A stretch of DNA of 64,000 nt from Mesorhizobium sp. ES1-1 (GTDB taxonomy: Bacteria; Pseudomonadota; Alphaproteobacteria; Rhizobiales; Rhizobiaceae): the NCBI RefSeq assembly GCF_020164785.1, contig NZ_JAIUGX010000011.1, positions 1-64,000 of the forward strand, in the 5' to 3' direction. The notes below the pieces were generated by a model, which worked only from the letters and a program-made list of their open reading frames with translations, did no database searches and was not told where the DNA came from. How positions within the stretch are numbered: position 1 is the stretch's first letter; the number at the start of each line of letters is the position of its first letter. This document shows, in pieces, positions 54,122 through 61,966 of the stretch. Both the position numbers and the translations under genes were made by a program.

Positions 54122-54579
54122 GCGGCGAGGACAATCTGCTCAAGCTGGTCGAGGCAGACGGGCCCGACGACAGTGATTACCGCCTGCAGGAGCAGGTCGG
54201 CTTTATCCTGCGCAAGGCGCATCAGCGTCATGTCTCGATTTTCGCTGCACGGATCGCCGACCTGACGCCGCCGCAATTCGCGGCACTCGCCAAGTTGCGC
54301 GATGTCGGCGAAACGTCCCAGAACCAGCTCGGTGCGCTGATCGCCATGGATGCGGCAACGGTCAAGGGGGTCATCGACCGGCTGAAGGCGCGGGGCCTAG
54401 TCGAGCTTTCGCGGCACGAGGTCGACAAGAGGCGACTGCTGGTCAATCTGACCGCCGAAGGCCGCGACGCGGTCGAACGCCTGATCCCGCTTGCCCGCGA
54501 GATCACCCAGGAGACATTGGCTCCGCTCTCAGCAAAGGAGATCGCCACTTTCATGAAGCTTCTGGCCAAGCTGGCCTAA
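54118..54579 (+). CDS. MarR-family repressor, probable regulator of the nicotinate operon
   Basis: 153 residues from a GTG at 54118 that overlaps the DUF1185 stop (GTGA). The winged helix-turn-helix is in QNQLGALIAMDAATVKGVIDRL with the wing RHEVDKRRLLVNLT. Long helices at both ends form the dimer interface. As the last gene of the operon it would be autoregulated; MarR proteins also control nicotinate breakdown in Pseudomonas (NicR), which makes a nicotinate derivative a plausible effector. Confidence 0.88.
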   Translation: MSGEDNLLKLVEADGPDDSDYRLQEQVGFILRKAHQRHVSIFAARIADLTPPQFAALAKLRDVGETSQNQLGALIAMDAATVKGVIDRLKARGLVELSRHEVDKRRLLVNLTAEGRDAVERLIPLAREITQETLAPLSAKEIATFMKLLAKLA

Positions 54580-54643
54580 GGCCGCACGGCCGGGAGACCC
54601 TAGCCCGCAGGGCTCCTGCGACCTCGGAAAACGGCCCTGCCCT

Positions 54644-55654
54644 TCAGGCCGCTTGCGATACAGATTTGTGGGCGTCGGCTAGGATCTCGAACGATCGCAC
54701 GCGGGCCGCATGATCGAACATCTGCGCAGTGACCATCAGCTCGTCGGCGCCCGTGCGGCGCACGAAAGCATCGATGCCTTGCCTGACTGTATCGGGCGAG
54801 CCGACGACCGCACAGGACAGCGCCTGGCCCAGCATGCTCTTAGCCATCGGGTCGAGACTGCTTTCATACCCTTCCACAGGAGGCGGCAATTTACCGGGCC
54901 TTCCGGTGCGCAGATTGACGAAGGCCTGTTGCAGGGAAGTGAACAACAGCCGCGCCTCGGCGTCGGTCGGGGCCGCGAAAACGTTGAGGCCGAGCATGAC
55001 ATAAGGCTTGTCGAGCTGCTCCGACGGCTGGAAGCGTGAGCGGTAGATGTCCAACGCGTGGTCGAGCTCGGCCGGGGCAAAATGCGAAGCGAATGCGTAG
55101 GGCAGGCCCAGCATGGCAGCGAGTTGAGCGCCGTAGAGGCTGGAGCCCAGGATCCAGACCGGGACCTTCTGGCCCTCGCCTGGCACCGCGTGCACGCGCT
55201 GGCCCGGCTCGGCCGGCTGGAAGTAACCCATCAGTTCTATGACATCCTGCGGGAAATTGTCGGCGCCGGCATCGAGGTTGCGGCGCAGGGCGCGCGCGGT
55301 GCCCATGTCGGTGCCGGGCGCGCGGCCGAGGCCGAGATCGATGCGGCCGGGATGCAGGGCTGCCAGCGTGCCGAACTGCTCGGCAATGACCAGCGGCGAA
55401 TGGTTGGGAAGCATGATGCCGCCGGCGCCGACGCGTATCGTTCTGGTGCCGCCGGCGACATGGGCAATGACGACGGCGGTTGCCGCGCTGGCTATGCCTG
55501 GCATGTTGTGATGTTCGGCCAGCCAAAAGCGCTTGTAGCCCAACCGTTCGGCGTGACGGGCAAGGTCGAGCGAGTTGGCGAGCGACTGCGATTCATCACT
55601 GCCTTCGACGATGGGCGACAGATCGAGAACGGAGAGAGCGGTCATGGCGGGCAT
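54644..55654 (-). CDS. LLM-class flavin-dependent oxidoreductase (luciferase-like)
   Basis: 336-residue single-component member of the bacterial luciferase family, (beta/alpha)8 barrel. Typical stretches are RLGYKRFWLAEHHNMPGIAS near residue 40, AGGIMLPNHSPLVIAEQFGTLAALHPGRID near 80-110 and LGRAPGTD. It reads like the group with FMN or F420-independent reductase partners found widely in rhizobia. It converges on the MarR gene with a 64-base gap containing two weak hairpins. The substrate is unknown. Confidence 0.87.
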   Translation of the reverse strand: MPAMTALSVLDLSPIVEGSDESQSLANSLDLARHAERLGYKRFWLAEHHNMPGIASAATAVVIAHVAGGTRTIRVGAGGIMLPNHSPLVIAEQFGTLAALHPGRIDLGLGRAPGTDMGTARALRRNLDAGADNFPQDVIELMGYFQPAEPGQRVHAVPGEGQKVPVWILGSSLYGAQLAAMLGLPYAFASHFAPAELDHALDIYRSRFQPSEQLDKPYVMLGLNVFAAPTDAEARLLFTSLQQAFVNLRTGRPGKLPPPVEGYESSLDPMAKSMLGQALSCAVVGSPDTVRQGIDAFVRRTGADELMVTAQMFDHAARVRSFEILADAHKSVSQAA

Positions 55655-55712
55655 CCTGTGTAAGACCGCATGTAGGAAGCGTCCGTCGGCGCCGCAAATT
55701 CAAAAAAATTGA

Positions 55713-56882
55713 TCAGCCACTCGTGGATGGCGCGTCGTCGTCGACCTCGTCCTCCACCGTCGTGGTCTGCTGGGCGGCGAGGAAATTGCCGACATGGCTA
55801 AGGCCGTCAAAATGGTCGCAGAACACTTTTATGACGACCAGCAACGGCACCGCCATAAGCGCGCCGACGAAGCCCCAGAGCCACGACCAGAAGGCGATGG
55901 CGATGAAAATCGCCACGGCGTTGATCTCGAGGCGCCGGCCGACCACCATGGGCGTCACGAACTGACCCTCGATGATGTCGCATAACAGCACGAACGCAGG
56001 CGCCAGGAGCGCGTAGGTGATCGTGTCGAAGCTGATCAGGGCTATGACCGCGACAAGCACCAGGGTTATCAGAGCGCCGACATAGGGCAGAAAGTTGAGC
56101 ATTGCCGCGGCGGCACCCCAGACCAGGGGATTTGGCATGCCAAGGGCCCAGAGGCCGAGGCCGATCACCGTGCCCAACCCCGTATTGATGATGGCGACGG
56201 TGAGCAGATAGTGCGAGATCTCGCGCTCCACATCATAGACGACACGCAGGGCCCGCTTCTTTTGCGAGAGGCTGGCAAAGGACTGGATGATCTTCTCGTA
56301 GAAGAGCGTCCCCGAGGCCAGCAGGAACAGCGACAGCACGAAGACGATGGTAATGCTGGTGCCCGCCTCGAGGAGATTTCCAGCGGCCGTCGACAGGATC
56401 CCGGAGGGGGCGACGGCGACTTTCTGCACGCCGGGCTCCTGCGCCGTCTCGGTGAGTGCTTCGACCTGATGCGAGAGGTCCATGATCCGGGCGAGCGGCC
56501 GCTTGAACTGCGCCAGCCGCTCGGTGAGTTGCTGGCCGATCGACGTCGTGTTGTTCATGAGGTCGATGATCGGGCCGCTCAGCAGATAGCCGGCGGTGGC
56601 GAAGATGAAAATCGACAGCAAAACCAGCATTGTCGCCGAGACAAACTCGGGAATGCCGCGCTTGCGCAGGAAACGCACAATCGGGGTGAGCGTGAGCGTG
56701 AGCAGGAAAGCGAGGATGACGGGCATGAAAAAGGCGCGCCCGAAATAAAGCGCGCCTGTCGCCAGGAAAATGAAGATGCCGACCAGCATGGAGCGCATCA
56801 GGCGGATGTCGGCCCATGAAGCGGCGCGCTCATCCGGGCTCTCGACAACACTGGCGCCCGAGGCGACCGGTTCGGCTTTCAT
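55713..56882 (-). CDS. AI-2E (PerM) family permease
   Basis: 389 residues from the ATG at 56882, with about eight membrane segments. The N-terminal pair (MLVGIFIFLATGALYFGRAF then VILAFLLTLTLTPIVRFLRK) and the C-terminal block around LPYVGALITLVLVAVIAL and WLWGFVGALMAVPLLVVIKV are typical of the family. Some members export the signal AI-2, others act in Na/H exchange or have no known substrate, so the function is open. It shares strand and neighbourhood with a luciferase-like gene on each side but no overlap. Confidence 0.85.
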   Translation of the reverse strand: MKAEPVASGASVVESPDERAASWADIRLMRSMLVGIFIFLATGALYFGRAFFMPVILAFLLTLTLTPIVRFLRKRGIPEFVSATMLVLLSIFIFATAGYLLSGPIIDLMNNTTSIGQQLTERLAQFKRPLARIMDLSHQVEALTETAQEPGVQKVAVAPSGILSTAAGNLLEAGTSITIVFVLSLFLLASGTLFYEKIIQSFASLSQKKRALRVVYDVEREISHYLLTVAIINTGLGTVIGLGLWALGMPNPLVWGAAAAMLNFLPYVGALITLVLVAVIALISFDTITYALLAPAFVLLCDIIEGQFVTPMVVGRRLEINAVAIFIAIAFWSWLWGFVGALMAVPLLVVIKVFCDHFDGLSHVGNFLAAQQTTTVEDEVDDDAPSTSG

Positions 56883-56971
56883 CTCTTGCCCCCACGCACC
56901 ACCAACGGGGCGAATCCTCCCAAACGTGCGAGGGCCTACCAAGGTTCCAGCGGATCAGCTGGGCGCGGTCG

Positions 56972-58024
56972 TCATGCAGCAGCCACTGGCGCGATCATAG
57001 CGGTTTCCTTGCGTACGATCGGCGCCACCCTGGTGCCATACAGTTCGATCGCCTTCATGATCTTGGCATGCGGCATGGTGCCGATCGCCATTTGCAGAAG
57101 GAAACGGTCGTTGCGGAAGATCCTGTGATGGGCAACGATCTTTTCCGCGACCTGTTCGGGATTGCCGACGAACAACGCGCCAGTCGGGCCGCGCGACTGA
57201 TCGAAATGCGCCCTCGAAGTCGGGCCCCAGCCGCGTTCGCGGCCGATGCGGTTCATTACCTCGGCCTGCGGACCGTAGAAATCATCGGCCGCCTGCTCGG
57301 TCGTTTCGGCAATGAAGCCGTGCACGTTGATGCTGGTGGCGAGGCTAGCCTGGTCGCTGCCGGCACGTTTGGCAGCCTCGCGATAGACGTCGACCAGCGG
57401 CGCGAAGCGCGCCGGCTCGCCGCCGATGATGGCCAACGCCAAGGGCAGCCCAAGCGCACCGGCGCGGGCGGCCGATTGCGGCGTGCCGCCAATGGCGATC
57501 CAGACCGGTAGCTTGTCCTGGAAGGGGCGCGGATAGATGCCGCGATCGTTGATCGACGCACGCAGATTGCCGGACCAGGTGACCTTCACGCTGTCGCGAA
57601 CGGCCAGCAAAAGGTCGAGTTTTTCTGCAAACAACTCGTCATAATCGTCGAGATTATAGCCAAACAGCGGGAAGGATTCGATGAATGAACCGCGCCCGGC
57701 CATGATCTCGGCGCGTCCGCCCGACAGAAGGTCCAGCGTGGCGAACTGCTGAAAGACGCGCACCGGATCGTCGGAGGACAAGACGGTGACGGCGCTGGTC
57801 AGCTTGATGCGCTTGGAGCGCTCGGCCGCCGCGGCCAGGGCGACTACGGGTGCCGACGCGGCATAGTCCGGCCGATGATGCTCGCCCAGCCCGAAGACGT
57901 CGAGGCCGACCTGGTCGGCCAGTTCGACCTCCTCGATCAGGTTTCGCAGCCGCTGATGCGGGCTGATTGCGCCTGGGCCCGGTTGCGGGCTGACGTCGGC
58001 GAAAGTGTAGAGACCGAGTTCCAT
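56972..58024 (-). CDS. LLM-class flavin-dependent oxidoreductase (luciferase-like)
   Basis: 350 residues from the ATG at 58024, giving MELGLYTFADVSPQPGPGAI; the frame is open 49 codons further but that part is unlike the family. Typical stretches are LDVFGLGEHHRPDYAASAP near residue 50 and AGRGSFIESFPLFGYNLDDYD near 110. It differs from the other luciferase-like protein in this window by length and by the LDLLSGGRAEIMAGRG stretch, so it is a distinct subfamily. Substrate unknown. Confidence 0.87.
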   Translation of the reverse strand: MELGLYTFADVSPQPGPGAISPHQRLRNLIEEVELADQVGLDVFGLGEHHRPDYAASAPVVALAAAAERSKRIKLTSAVTVLSSDDPVRVFQQFATLDLLSGGRAEIMAGRGSFIESFPLFGYNLDDYDELFAEKLDLLLAVRDSVKVTWSGNLRASINDRGIYPRPFQDKLPVWIAIGGTPQSAARAGALGLPLALAIIGGEPARFAPLVDVYREAAKRAGSDQASLATSINVHGFIAETTEQAADDFYGPQAEVMNRIGRERGWGPTSRAHFDQSRGPTGALFVGNPEQVAEKIVAHHRIFRNDRFLLQMAIGTMPHAKIMKAIELYGTRVAPIVRKETAMIAPVAAA

Positions 58025-58243
58025 TCGAGTGTCATCCTGATGTCGGTTTTTCGGGCTAGAGGTAACGACCGGCTCGCCTTGCCGCCAGAGGCGGATGGGT
58101 GAACAGTGCATATCGGTTCGATCGAAAAGGCGTCTCCCGGCAGCAACAGCCAACAAATTCATGGCTGCCATCCCGTTTTGGCGCTTGAACTCTCGGTTTT
58201 CGCGCGTATGTAAGCGTCGCGAATTGACTTCAGGGAAGTGGAC

Positions 58244-58672
58244 TTGGCTATTTACAGGGAAAAAGACGTGTTCGAGCGGCGCAATGCCGCGAACGAGGCA
58301 AAGAAGGCGCTTCTGGAGCGCTTCAAGGCAAAGCCTGCGGCGGACGATCCGGCGGTACTTGCACGGCAGGCCGAACGCAAGGCGATCCTCGAGGCCCGCG
58401 AGATCCGCGAGGCCGAGAAGGCAAGGTTGAAGCAGGAAAAGCTGGCACGCGAGGCGGTCGAGAAGGCCGAGCGCGAAGCAGCGGCCGAAGCGGCACGCCT
58501 TGCCGCTGAAGAAGCAGCGCTGGCTGAAGCGAAGCTCAGGGAAGCCGACGAGAACGAGCGTATCGCCCGTCTGCTCGCCGACGAAGCTGAACGCAAGGCC
58601 AAGCGCGATGCGCGCTACGCGGCCCGCAAGCAGCGCACCGGCAGGACGCCTCCGGGTTTCTCCGCCCGCTAA
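58244..58672 (+). CDS. DUF6481-like charged coiled-coil protein
   Basis: 142 residues. The TTG at 58244 (MAIYREKDVFERRNAANEAK) follows AGGGAA at good spacing; a GTG at 58238 is the alternative. Residues 35-130 are almost entirely A, E, K and R in heptads, a single long coiled coil. The N-terminal FERRNAANEAKKALLERFKA is the conserved part of DUF6481-like proteins of alphaproteobacteria. Function is unknown. It diverges from the luciferase-like gene with a 219-base gap. Confidence 0.75.
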   Translation: MAIYREKDVFERRNAANEAKKALLERFKAKPAADDPAVLARQAERKAILEAREIREAEKARLKQEKLAREAVEKAEREAAAEAARLAAEEAALAEAKLREADENERIARLLADEAERKAKRDARYAARKQRTGRTPPGFSAR

Positions 58673-58702
58673 GGCCTTCCGTTCTAGCCATCTGTTTCAA
58701 AT

Positions 58703-58740
58703 CAGGGTCGCCTCGCAGCGGCCCTGAAGGCGTTTGCCTT
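58703..58740. terminator. pair of hairpins between converging genes
   Basis: CAGGGTCGC and GCGGCCCTG form a 9-bp stem (one wobble) at 58703-58726. AAGGC and GCCTT form a 5-bp stem at 58727-58740. They fill the 82-base gap between two converging genes and could end transcription from both sides. No long T-run is present, so efficiency is uncertain. Confidence 0.4.
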
Positions 58741-58754
58741 GACCAAAACCTGGC

Positions 58755-59069
58755 TCAGGCCGCGAACTTCAGACCCATGATGCCGCAGACGATGAGCGCG
58801 ATGCAGCCGAGCCTTGCCGCAGTGGCTGGTTCACCGAGCAGCCAGATACCGAGCAGCGCCGTGCCGACCGTGCCGATGCCGGTCCAGACCGCGTAGGCGG
58901 TACCGACGGGCAAGGTCTTCAGCGCCAGCCCGAGCAAAGCCAGGCTGGCGATCATCGAGGCAATGGTCACCAAGGTGGGCACCGGCTTCGAGAACCCATC
59001 GGTGTATTTGAGGCCGATTGCCCAGCCGATTTCGAACAGGCCGGCAAAAAAGAGCAAGATCCATGACAT
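58755..59069 (-). CDS. gdx: small multidrug resistance-type guanidinium exporter (SugE/Gdx)
   Basis: 104-residue, four-helix SMR protein of the SugE subtype. WILLFFAGLFEIGWAIGLKY with the essential glutamate E13, and KTLPVGTAYAVWTGIG in the third helix, are diagnostic. SugE proteins behind guanidine riboswitches are proton-coupled guanidinium exporters (Gdx). Two ACGA-loop hairpins lie 50-95 bases upstream, which supports Gdx over a quaternary-ammonium pump. GGAG lies 8 bases before the ATG, just after a strong 9-bp hairpin. Confidence 0.92.
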   Translation of the reverse strand: MSWILLFFAGLFEIGWAIGLKYTDGFSKPVPTLVTIASMIASLALLGLALKTLPVGTAYAVWTGIGTVGTALLGIWLLGEPATAARLGCIALIVCGIMGLKFAA

Positions 59070-59084
59070 CGGGAGCGCTCCGTG

Positions 59085-59105
59085 CGAGCATCGGAACGAT
59101 GCTCG
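59085..59105 (-). promoter_or_regulatory. 9-bp leader hairpin next to the gdx ribosome-binding site
   Basis: CGAGCATCG and CGATGCTCG pair perfectly around a 3-base loop. It lies between the two ACGA hairpins and the GGAG ribosome-binding sequence. It is not followed by a T-run on the transcribed strand, so it is not a typical terminator. It may be part of the guanidine-responsive leader structure. Confidence 0.45.
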
Positions 59106-59114
59106 GTTTTGGGA

Positions 59115-59163
59115 TGGCGGGTCGTCCCGGCCTGATTTTGGGAGTGCGAGGTCGTCCCCGCCA
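59115..59163 (-). promoter_or_regulatory. guanidine-II (mini-ykkC) riboswitch upstream of gdx
   Basis: On the minus strand two hairpins in tandem each carry the tetraloop ACGA: GGGG-ACGA-CCTC (extended to 6 bp by GC pairs, 59146-59161) and CGGG-ACGA-CCCG (59118-59129). They are 16 bases apart. Two small stems with ACGR loops are the defining feature of the guanidine-II riboswitch, which commonly controls SMR-type exporters in proteobacteria. The gdx start lies about 50 bases downstream. The motif was read by eye, not scored by a covariance model. Confidence 0.82.
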
Positions 59164-59256
59164 AGGCACTATGGGATTTCGCGTGCCCGATCAACAACGG
59201 CCGGCAACATGCGAATGTTGCCGCCCATCATCCTGTTCAAAAAGGATTTGACGGAC

Positions 59257-59382
59257 TCACTTGTCCTTGAGTTTCATCGCCTTCACCGGCGGCGCCTTCA
59301 GGGCCGGGGCGGGGGCGGGCTTCTTGGCATCCTTCTTCGGCTTGCGGGCTTCCTTGCCTGCCTTCATCGCGCCTTTAGCCAT
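59257..59382 (-). CDS. small lysine/alanine/proline-rich protein
   Basis: 41 residues from the ATG at 59382, which has GGAGAAACGAATC upstream. The sequence is strongly basic (AGKEARKPKKDAKKPAPAPA) and ends in KAMKLKDK. It resembles small basic proteins conserved in Rhizobiales, function unknown. It is too short for reliable assignment, but the good ribosome-binding sequence and the composition support translation. Confidence 0.6.
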   Translation of the reverse strand: MAKGAMKAGKEARKPKKDAKKPAPAPALKAPPVKAMKLKDK

Positions 59383-59593
59383 GATTCGTTTCTCCGATTG
59401 CGGGAGGCGAATTGAAACAAGAGAACAGCCGGACCGCAAGGGGTTCGCGCGCCAACCACTCGTCGGCCAGGCGCTTTCAACCGGTTTCTAATTTGCTCGT
59501 AAACCATTCCGGTCCATGCCATTATTGTCTTCGCACTGCAGCATCGGCCCGGCTTTCGCCGCGTGATGAAACGGCAGCACGGTCAGGACGAAG

Positions 59594-60403
59594 ATGCGAA
59601 TTCATATCGGCTGCGAGATGAGCTTCGACTTTCGTCAGGAAACGCCACTCATCGCGATGCTGAATGTCCACTATTCCCGCGCCTCCGATCTCGAGCGGCC
59701 GGACTTTCTGACCTCCGACCCCCCGGTCCCCATCGAAAGCTATCGCGACAGTTTCGGCAATTGGTGCAACAGGTTGGTCGCCCCGTCCGGACGTTTCACC
59801 CTGGGCACTGACGCGGTCATCCGCGATCCCGGCACCTTCGAGATGGCCGATTTGATGGCCTGGCAGCACGAGGTGCGCGACTTGCCGTCGGAGACTTTGC
59901 TGTTCCTGCTGCCAAGCCGGTTTTGCGAGAGCGACCTCTTGGCTGACGAAGCCTGGCGGTTGTTTGGCCATATGCCGCTCGGCATTGCGCGCGTCCAGGC
60001 GGTCTGCGATTTCGTCAACAATCATATCGTCTTCAGCTACGGCAATGCGCGGCCGACGCGCACCGCGGCGGAAGCCTATCGCGAACAGAGCGGCGTGTGC
60101 CGCGACTTCGCGCATCTCGCCGTCACCTTTTGCCGGGCCCTCAACATCCCGACACGCTACTGCACCGGTTATATCAGCGACATCGGCATGCCAAAGCCGT
60201 GGTCGAGCATGGATTTCGCGGCTTGGATGGAGGTCTATCTCGGCGGCCGCTGGCACGTTTTCGATCCGCGCAACAATTCGCCGCGCATCGGCCGCATCCT
60301 GATCGCTTCCGGCCGCGATGCCGCCGACGTTCCGCTCACCCACACGTTCGGACCAAGCACGCTTGAAAGCTTCAAGGTGTGGACCGACGAGATCGTGGAG
60401 TAG
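59594..60403 (+). CDS. transglutaminase-like family protein
   Basis: 269 residues; AGGACGAAG precedes the ATG. The catalytic cysteine is in SGVCRDFAHLAVTFCRAL near residue 165. The second half of the usual triad is altered: the stretch that normally reads FHAWxEVY is MDFAAWMEVYLGG here, with alanine at the histidine position, although the aspartate in FDPRNN is kept. The N-terminal beta-rich part (about 1-120) is the usual partner domain. A peptidase-type or non-catalytic role is possible; the family function in alphaproteobacteria is unknown. Confidence 0.82.
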   Translation: MRIHIGCEMSFDFRQETPLIAMLNVHYSRASDLERPDFLTSDPPVPIESYRDSFGNWCNRLVAPSGRFTLGTDAVIRDPGTFEMADLMAWQHEVRDLPSETLLFLLPSRFCESDLLADEAWRLFGHMPLGIARVQAVCDFVNNHIVFSYGNARPTRTAAEAYREQSGVCRDFAHLAVTFCRALNIPTRYCTGYISDIGMPKPWSSMDFAAWMEVYLGGRWHVFDPRNNSPRIGRILIASGRDAADVPLTHTFGPSTLESFKVWTDEIVE

Positions 60404-60519
60404 CAGCCCCACCGCGCCGCGGACGCATCGAGCGTTGAACGACCCATTGCTTCGCGCGTTGTGGTGGAGCTCGGCCCGTGTGGCCGCTAGATTGCTTGCA
60501 TTGAACGGGGACTAGAACC

Positions 60520-61485
60520 ATGGCCGGGCATGGCGGCTCGAAAAGGGTCATCTACGCAGCGCTCGCCGGCAACCTTGCCATCGCGCTGACCAAATTCGGC
60601 GCCGCCGCGTTCACCGGCAGTTCGGCGATGTTGTCGGAAGGCGTGCATTCGCTGGTCGACACCGGCAATGGCGGACTGCTGCTCTACGGCATGCATCGCG
60701 CCGCTCGCCCGGCCGACCTTACGCATCCGTTCGGCCACGGCCGCGAACTCTATTTCTGGAGCTTCATCGTCGCCCTGCTGGTCTTCGCGCTGGGGGCGGG
60801 TGTGTCATTCTATGAAGGGGTCGTCCACATGATGGCGCCGGAACCGGTCGCCAACGTCAAGGTCAATTACATCGTGCTTGGCCTGTCCTTCCTGTTCGAG
60901 GGCAGCTCATGGCTGGTCGCGCTGAAGGAGTTCCGCCAGCAGAAGGGCAAGCAAGGCTGGCTGCGGGCCGTACGATCGAGCAAGGATCCGAGCGTCTACA
61001 CCGTGCTGTTCGAGGACAGCGCCGCGCTTTTAGGCCTAATCATCGCCTTCGCCGGCATTCTCGCGGCGGAACTGTTGGAGATGCCGGAACTCGATGGCGC
61101 CGCCTCGATCGGCATTGGAGTGGTCCTCGGCGCGACGGCCATCTTCCTGGCGCGCGAGAGCAAGGGCCTGCTGATCGGCGAGCCGGCAGCGCCCGCGGTG
61201 GAGAGACAGGTGCTGGCGATCGTGCAGAAGGATCCGGCGGTGCAGAAGGCGAACGGCGTTCTGACCGTCCATATGGGGCCGACAGAGATCGTGGCCGGAT
61301 TGAGCATCGAGTTCGAGGATCATCTGACGGCGCCGGAGATCGAAGCCTGCGTGGAACGGCTGGAGGCGCAGCTGAAACAGGAGATGCCGGAGATCACGCG
61401 GCTGTTCGTCAAGCCACAGACCACCGGCACTTGGCAGAAGCGGCGAAAACTGATCGAAGCCGCCTCCGATCCTGTCCTGGACTAG
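60520..61485 (+). CDS. cation diffusion facilitator metal exporter
   Basis: 321-residue CDF transporter with about six membrane helices (first about 12-32) and a cytoplasmic C-terminal domain from about residue 235. Metal-site helices carry SEGVHSLVDTGNGG and FEDSAALLGLIIAF, and the signature HPFGHGRELYFWSF follows the first pair. It probably exports Zn, Fe or Co by proton antiport. The metal cannot be decided. It stands alone with a 62-base gap to the next gene. Confidence 0.88.
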   Translation: MAGHGGSKRVIYAALAGNLAIALTKFGAAAFTGSSAMLSEGVHSLVDTGNGGLLLYGMHRAARPADLTHPFGHGRELYFWSFIVALLVFALGAGVSFYEGVVHMMAPEPVANVKVNYIVLGLSFLFEGSSWLVALKEFRQQKGKQGWLRAVRSSKDPSVYTVLFEDSAALLGLIIAFAGILAAELLEMPELDGAASIGIGVVLGATAIFLARESKGLLIGEPAAPAVERQVLAIVQKDPAVQKANGVLTVHMGPTEIVAGLSIEFEDHLTAPEIEACVERLEAQLKQEMPEITRLFVKPQTTGTWQKRRKLIEAASDPVLD

Positions 61486-61547
61486 CGCCACGCCATTGCC
61501 TGACTATTTTGGCCCGCTAGGTTAGAGACAATCCCGGAGGAACGAAG

Positions 61548-61952
61548 ATGAAGATCGACGGCGGGTGCCATTGCGGCGCCATCACCTACGAGGCGGAGGT
61601 CGATCCGGAAAGGACGACCGTCTGCCACTGCACGGACTGCCAGCAACTGACCGGCACCGCCTTTCGCGTGACGGTTCCGGCACCCGAAAGCAGCTACCGC
61701 ATCACCAAGGGCGCGCCGAAAGTCTACATCAAGACCGTGGCGAGCGGCGCCAAGCGCGAGCAGGCCTTCTGCGCCGACTGCGGTTCACACATTTACGCCA
61801 CGTCGGTCGGAGATGGCCCGAAGGTCTATGGCATTCGCGTTGGGACCGCACGGCAACGTCAGGAGTTGATCCCGACACAGCAGAAATGGCATCGTTCAGC
61901 GCTGCACTGGCTGCCGGAATTCCAGGGCATGACCACCTTGGAAGAGCAATAG
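61548..61952 (+). CDS. GFA family protein (glutathione-dependent formaldehyde-activating enzyme fold)
   Basis: 134-residue zinc-binding protein with the characteristic Cys pattern GGCHCGAITYE, VCHCTDCQQLTG and FCADCGSHIY. The fold is that of Gfa, but most members do not activate formaldehyde and have unknown roles. CGGAGGAACGAAG precedes the ATG. Confidence 0.88.
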   Translation: MKIDGGCHCGAITYEAEVDPERTTVCHCTDCQQLTGTAFRVTVPAPESSYRITKGAPKVYIKTVASGAKREQAFCADCGSHIYATSVGDGPKVYGIRVGTARQRQELIPTQQKWHRSALHWLPEFQGMTTLEEQ

Positions 61953-61966
61953 CGCCGGGCGGCGTC

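Noticed and set aside
54580..54643. Strong terminator between the MarR and luciferase-like genes
   Set aside because: Only 4- and 5-bp stems (GGCC/GGCC and AGCCC/GGGCT) without T-runs; too weak to list.
59085..59105. Rho-independent terminator upstream of gdx
   Set aside because: The stem is strong but no T-run follows in the transcribed direction; it fits a leader hairpin better.
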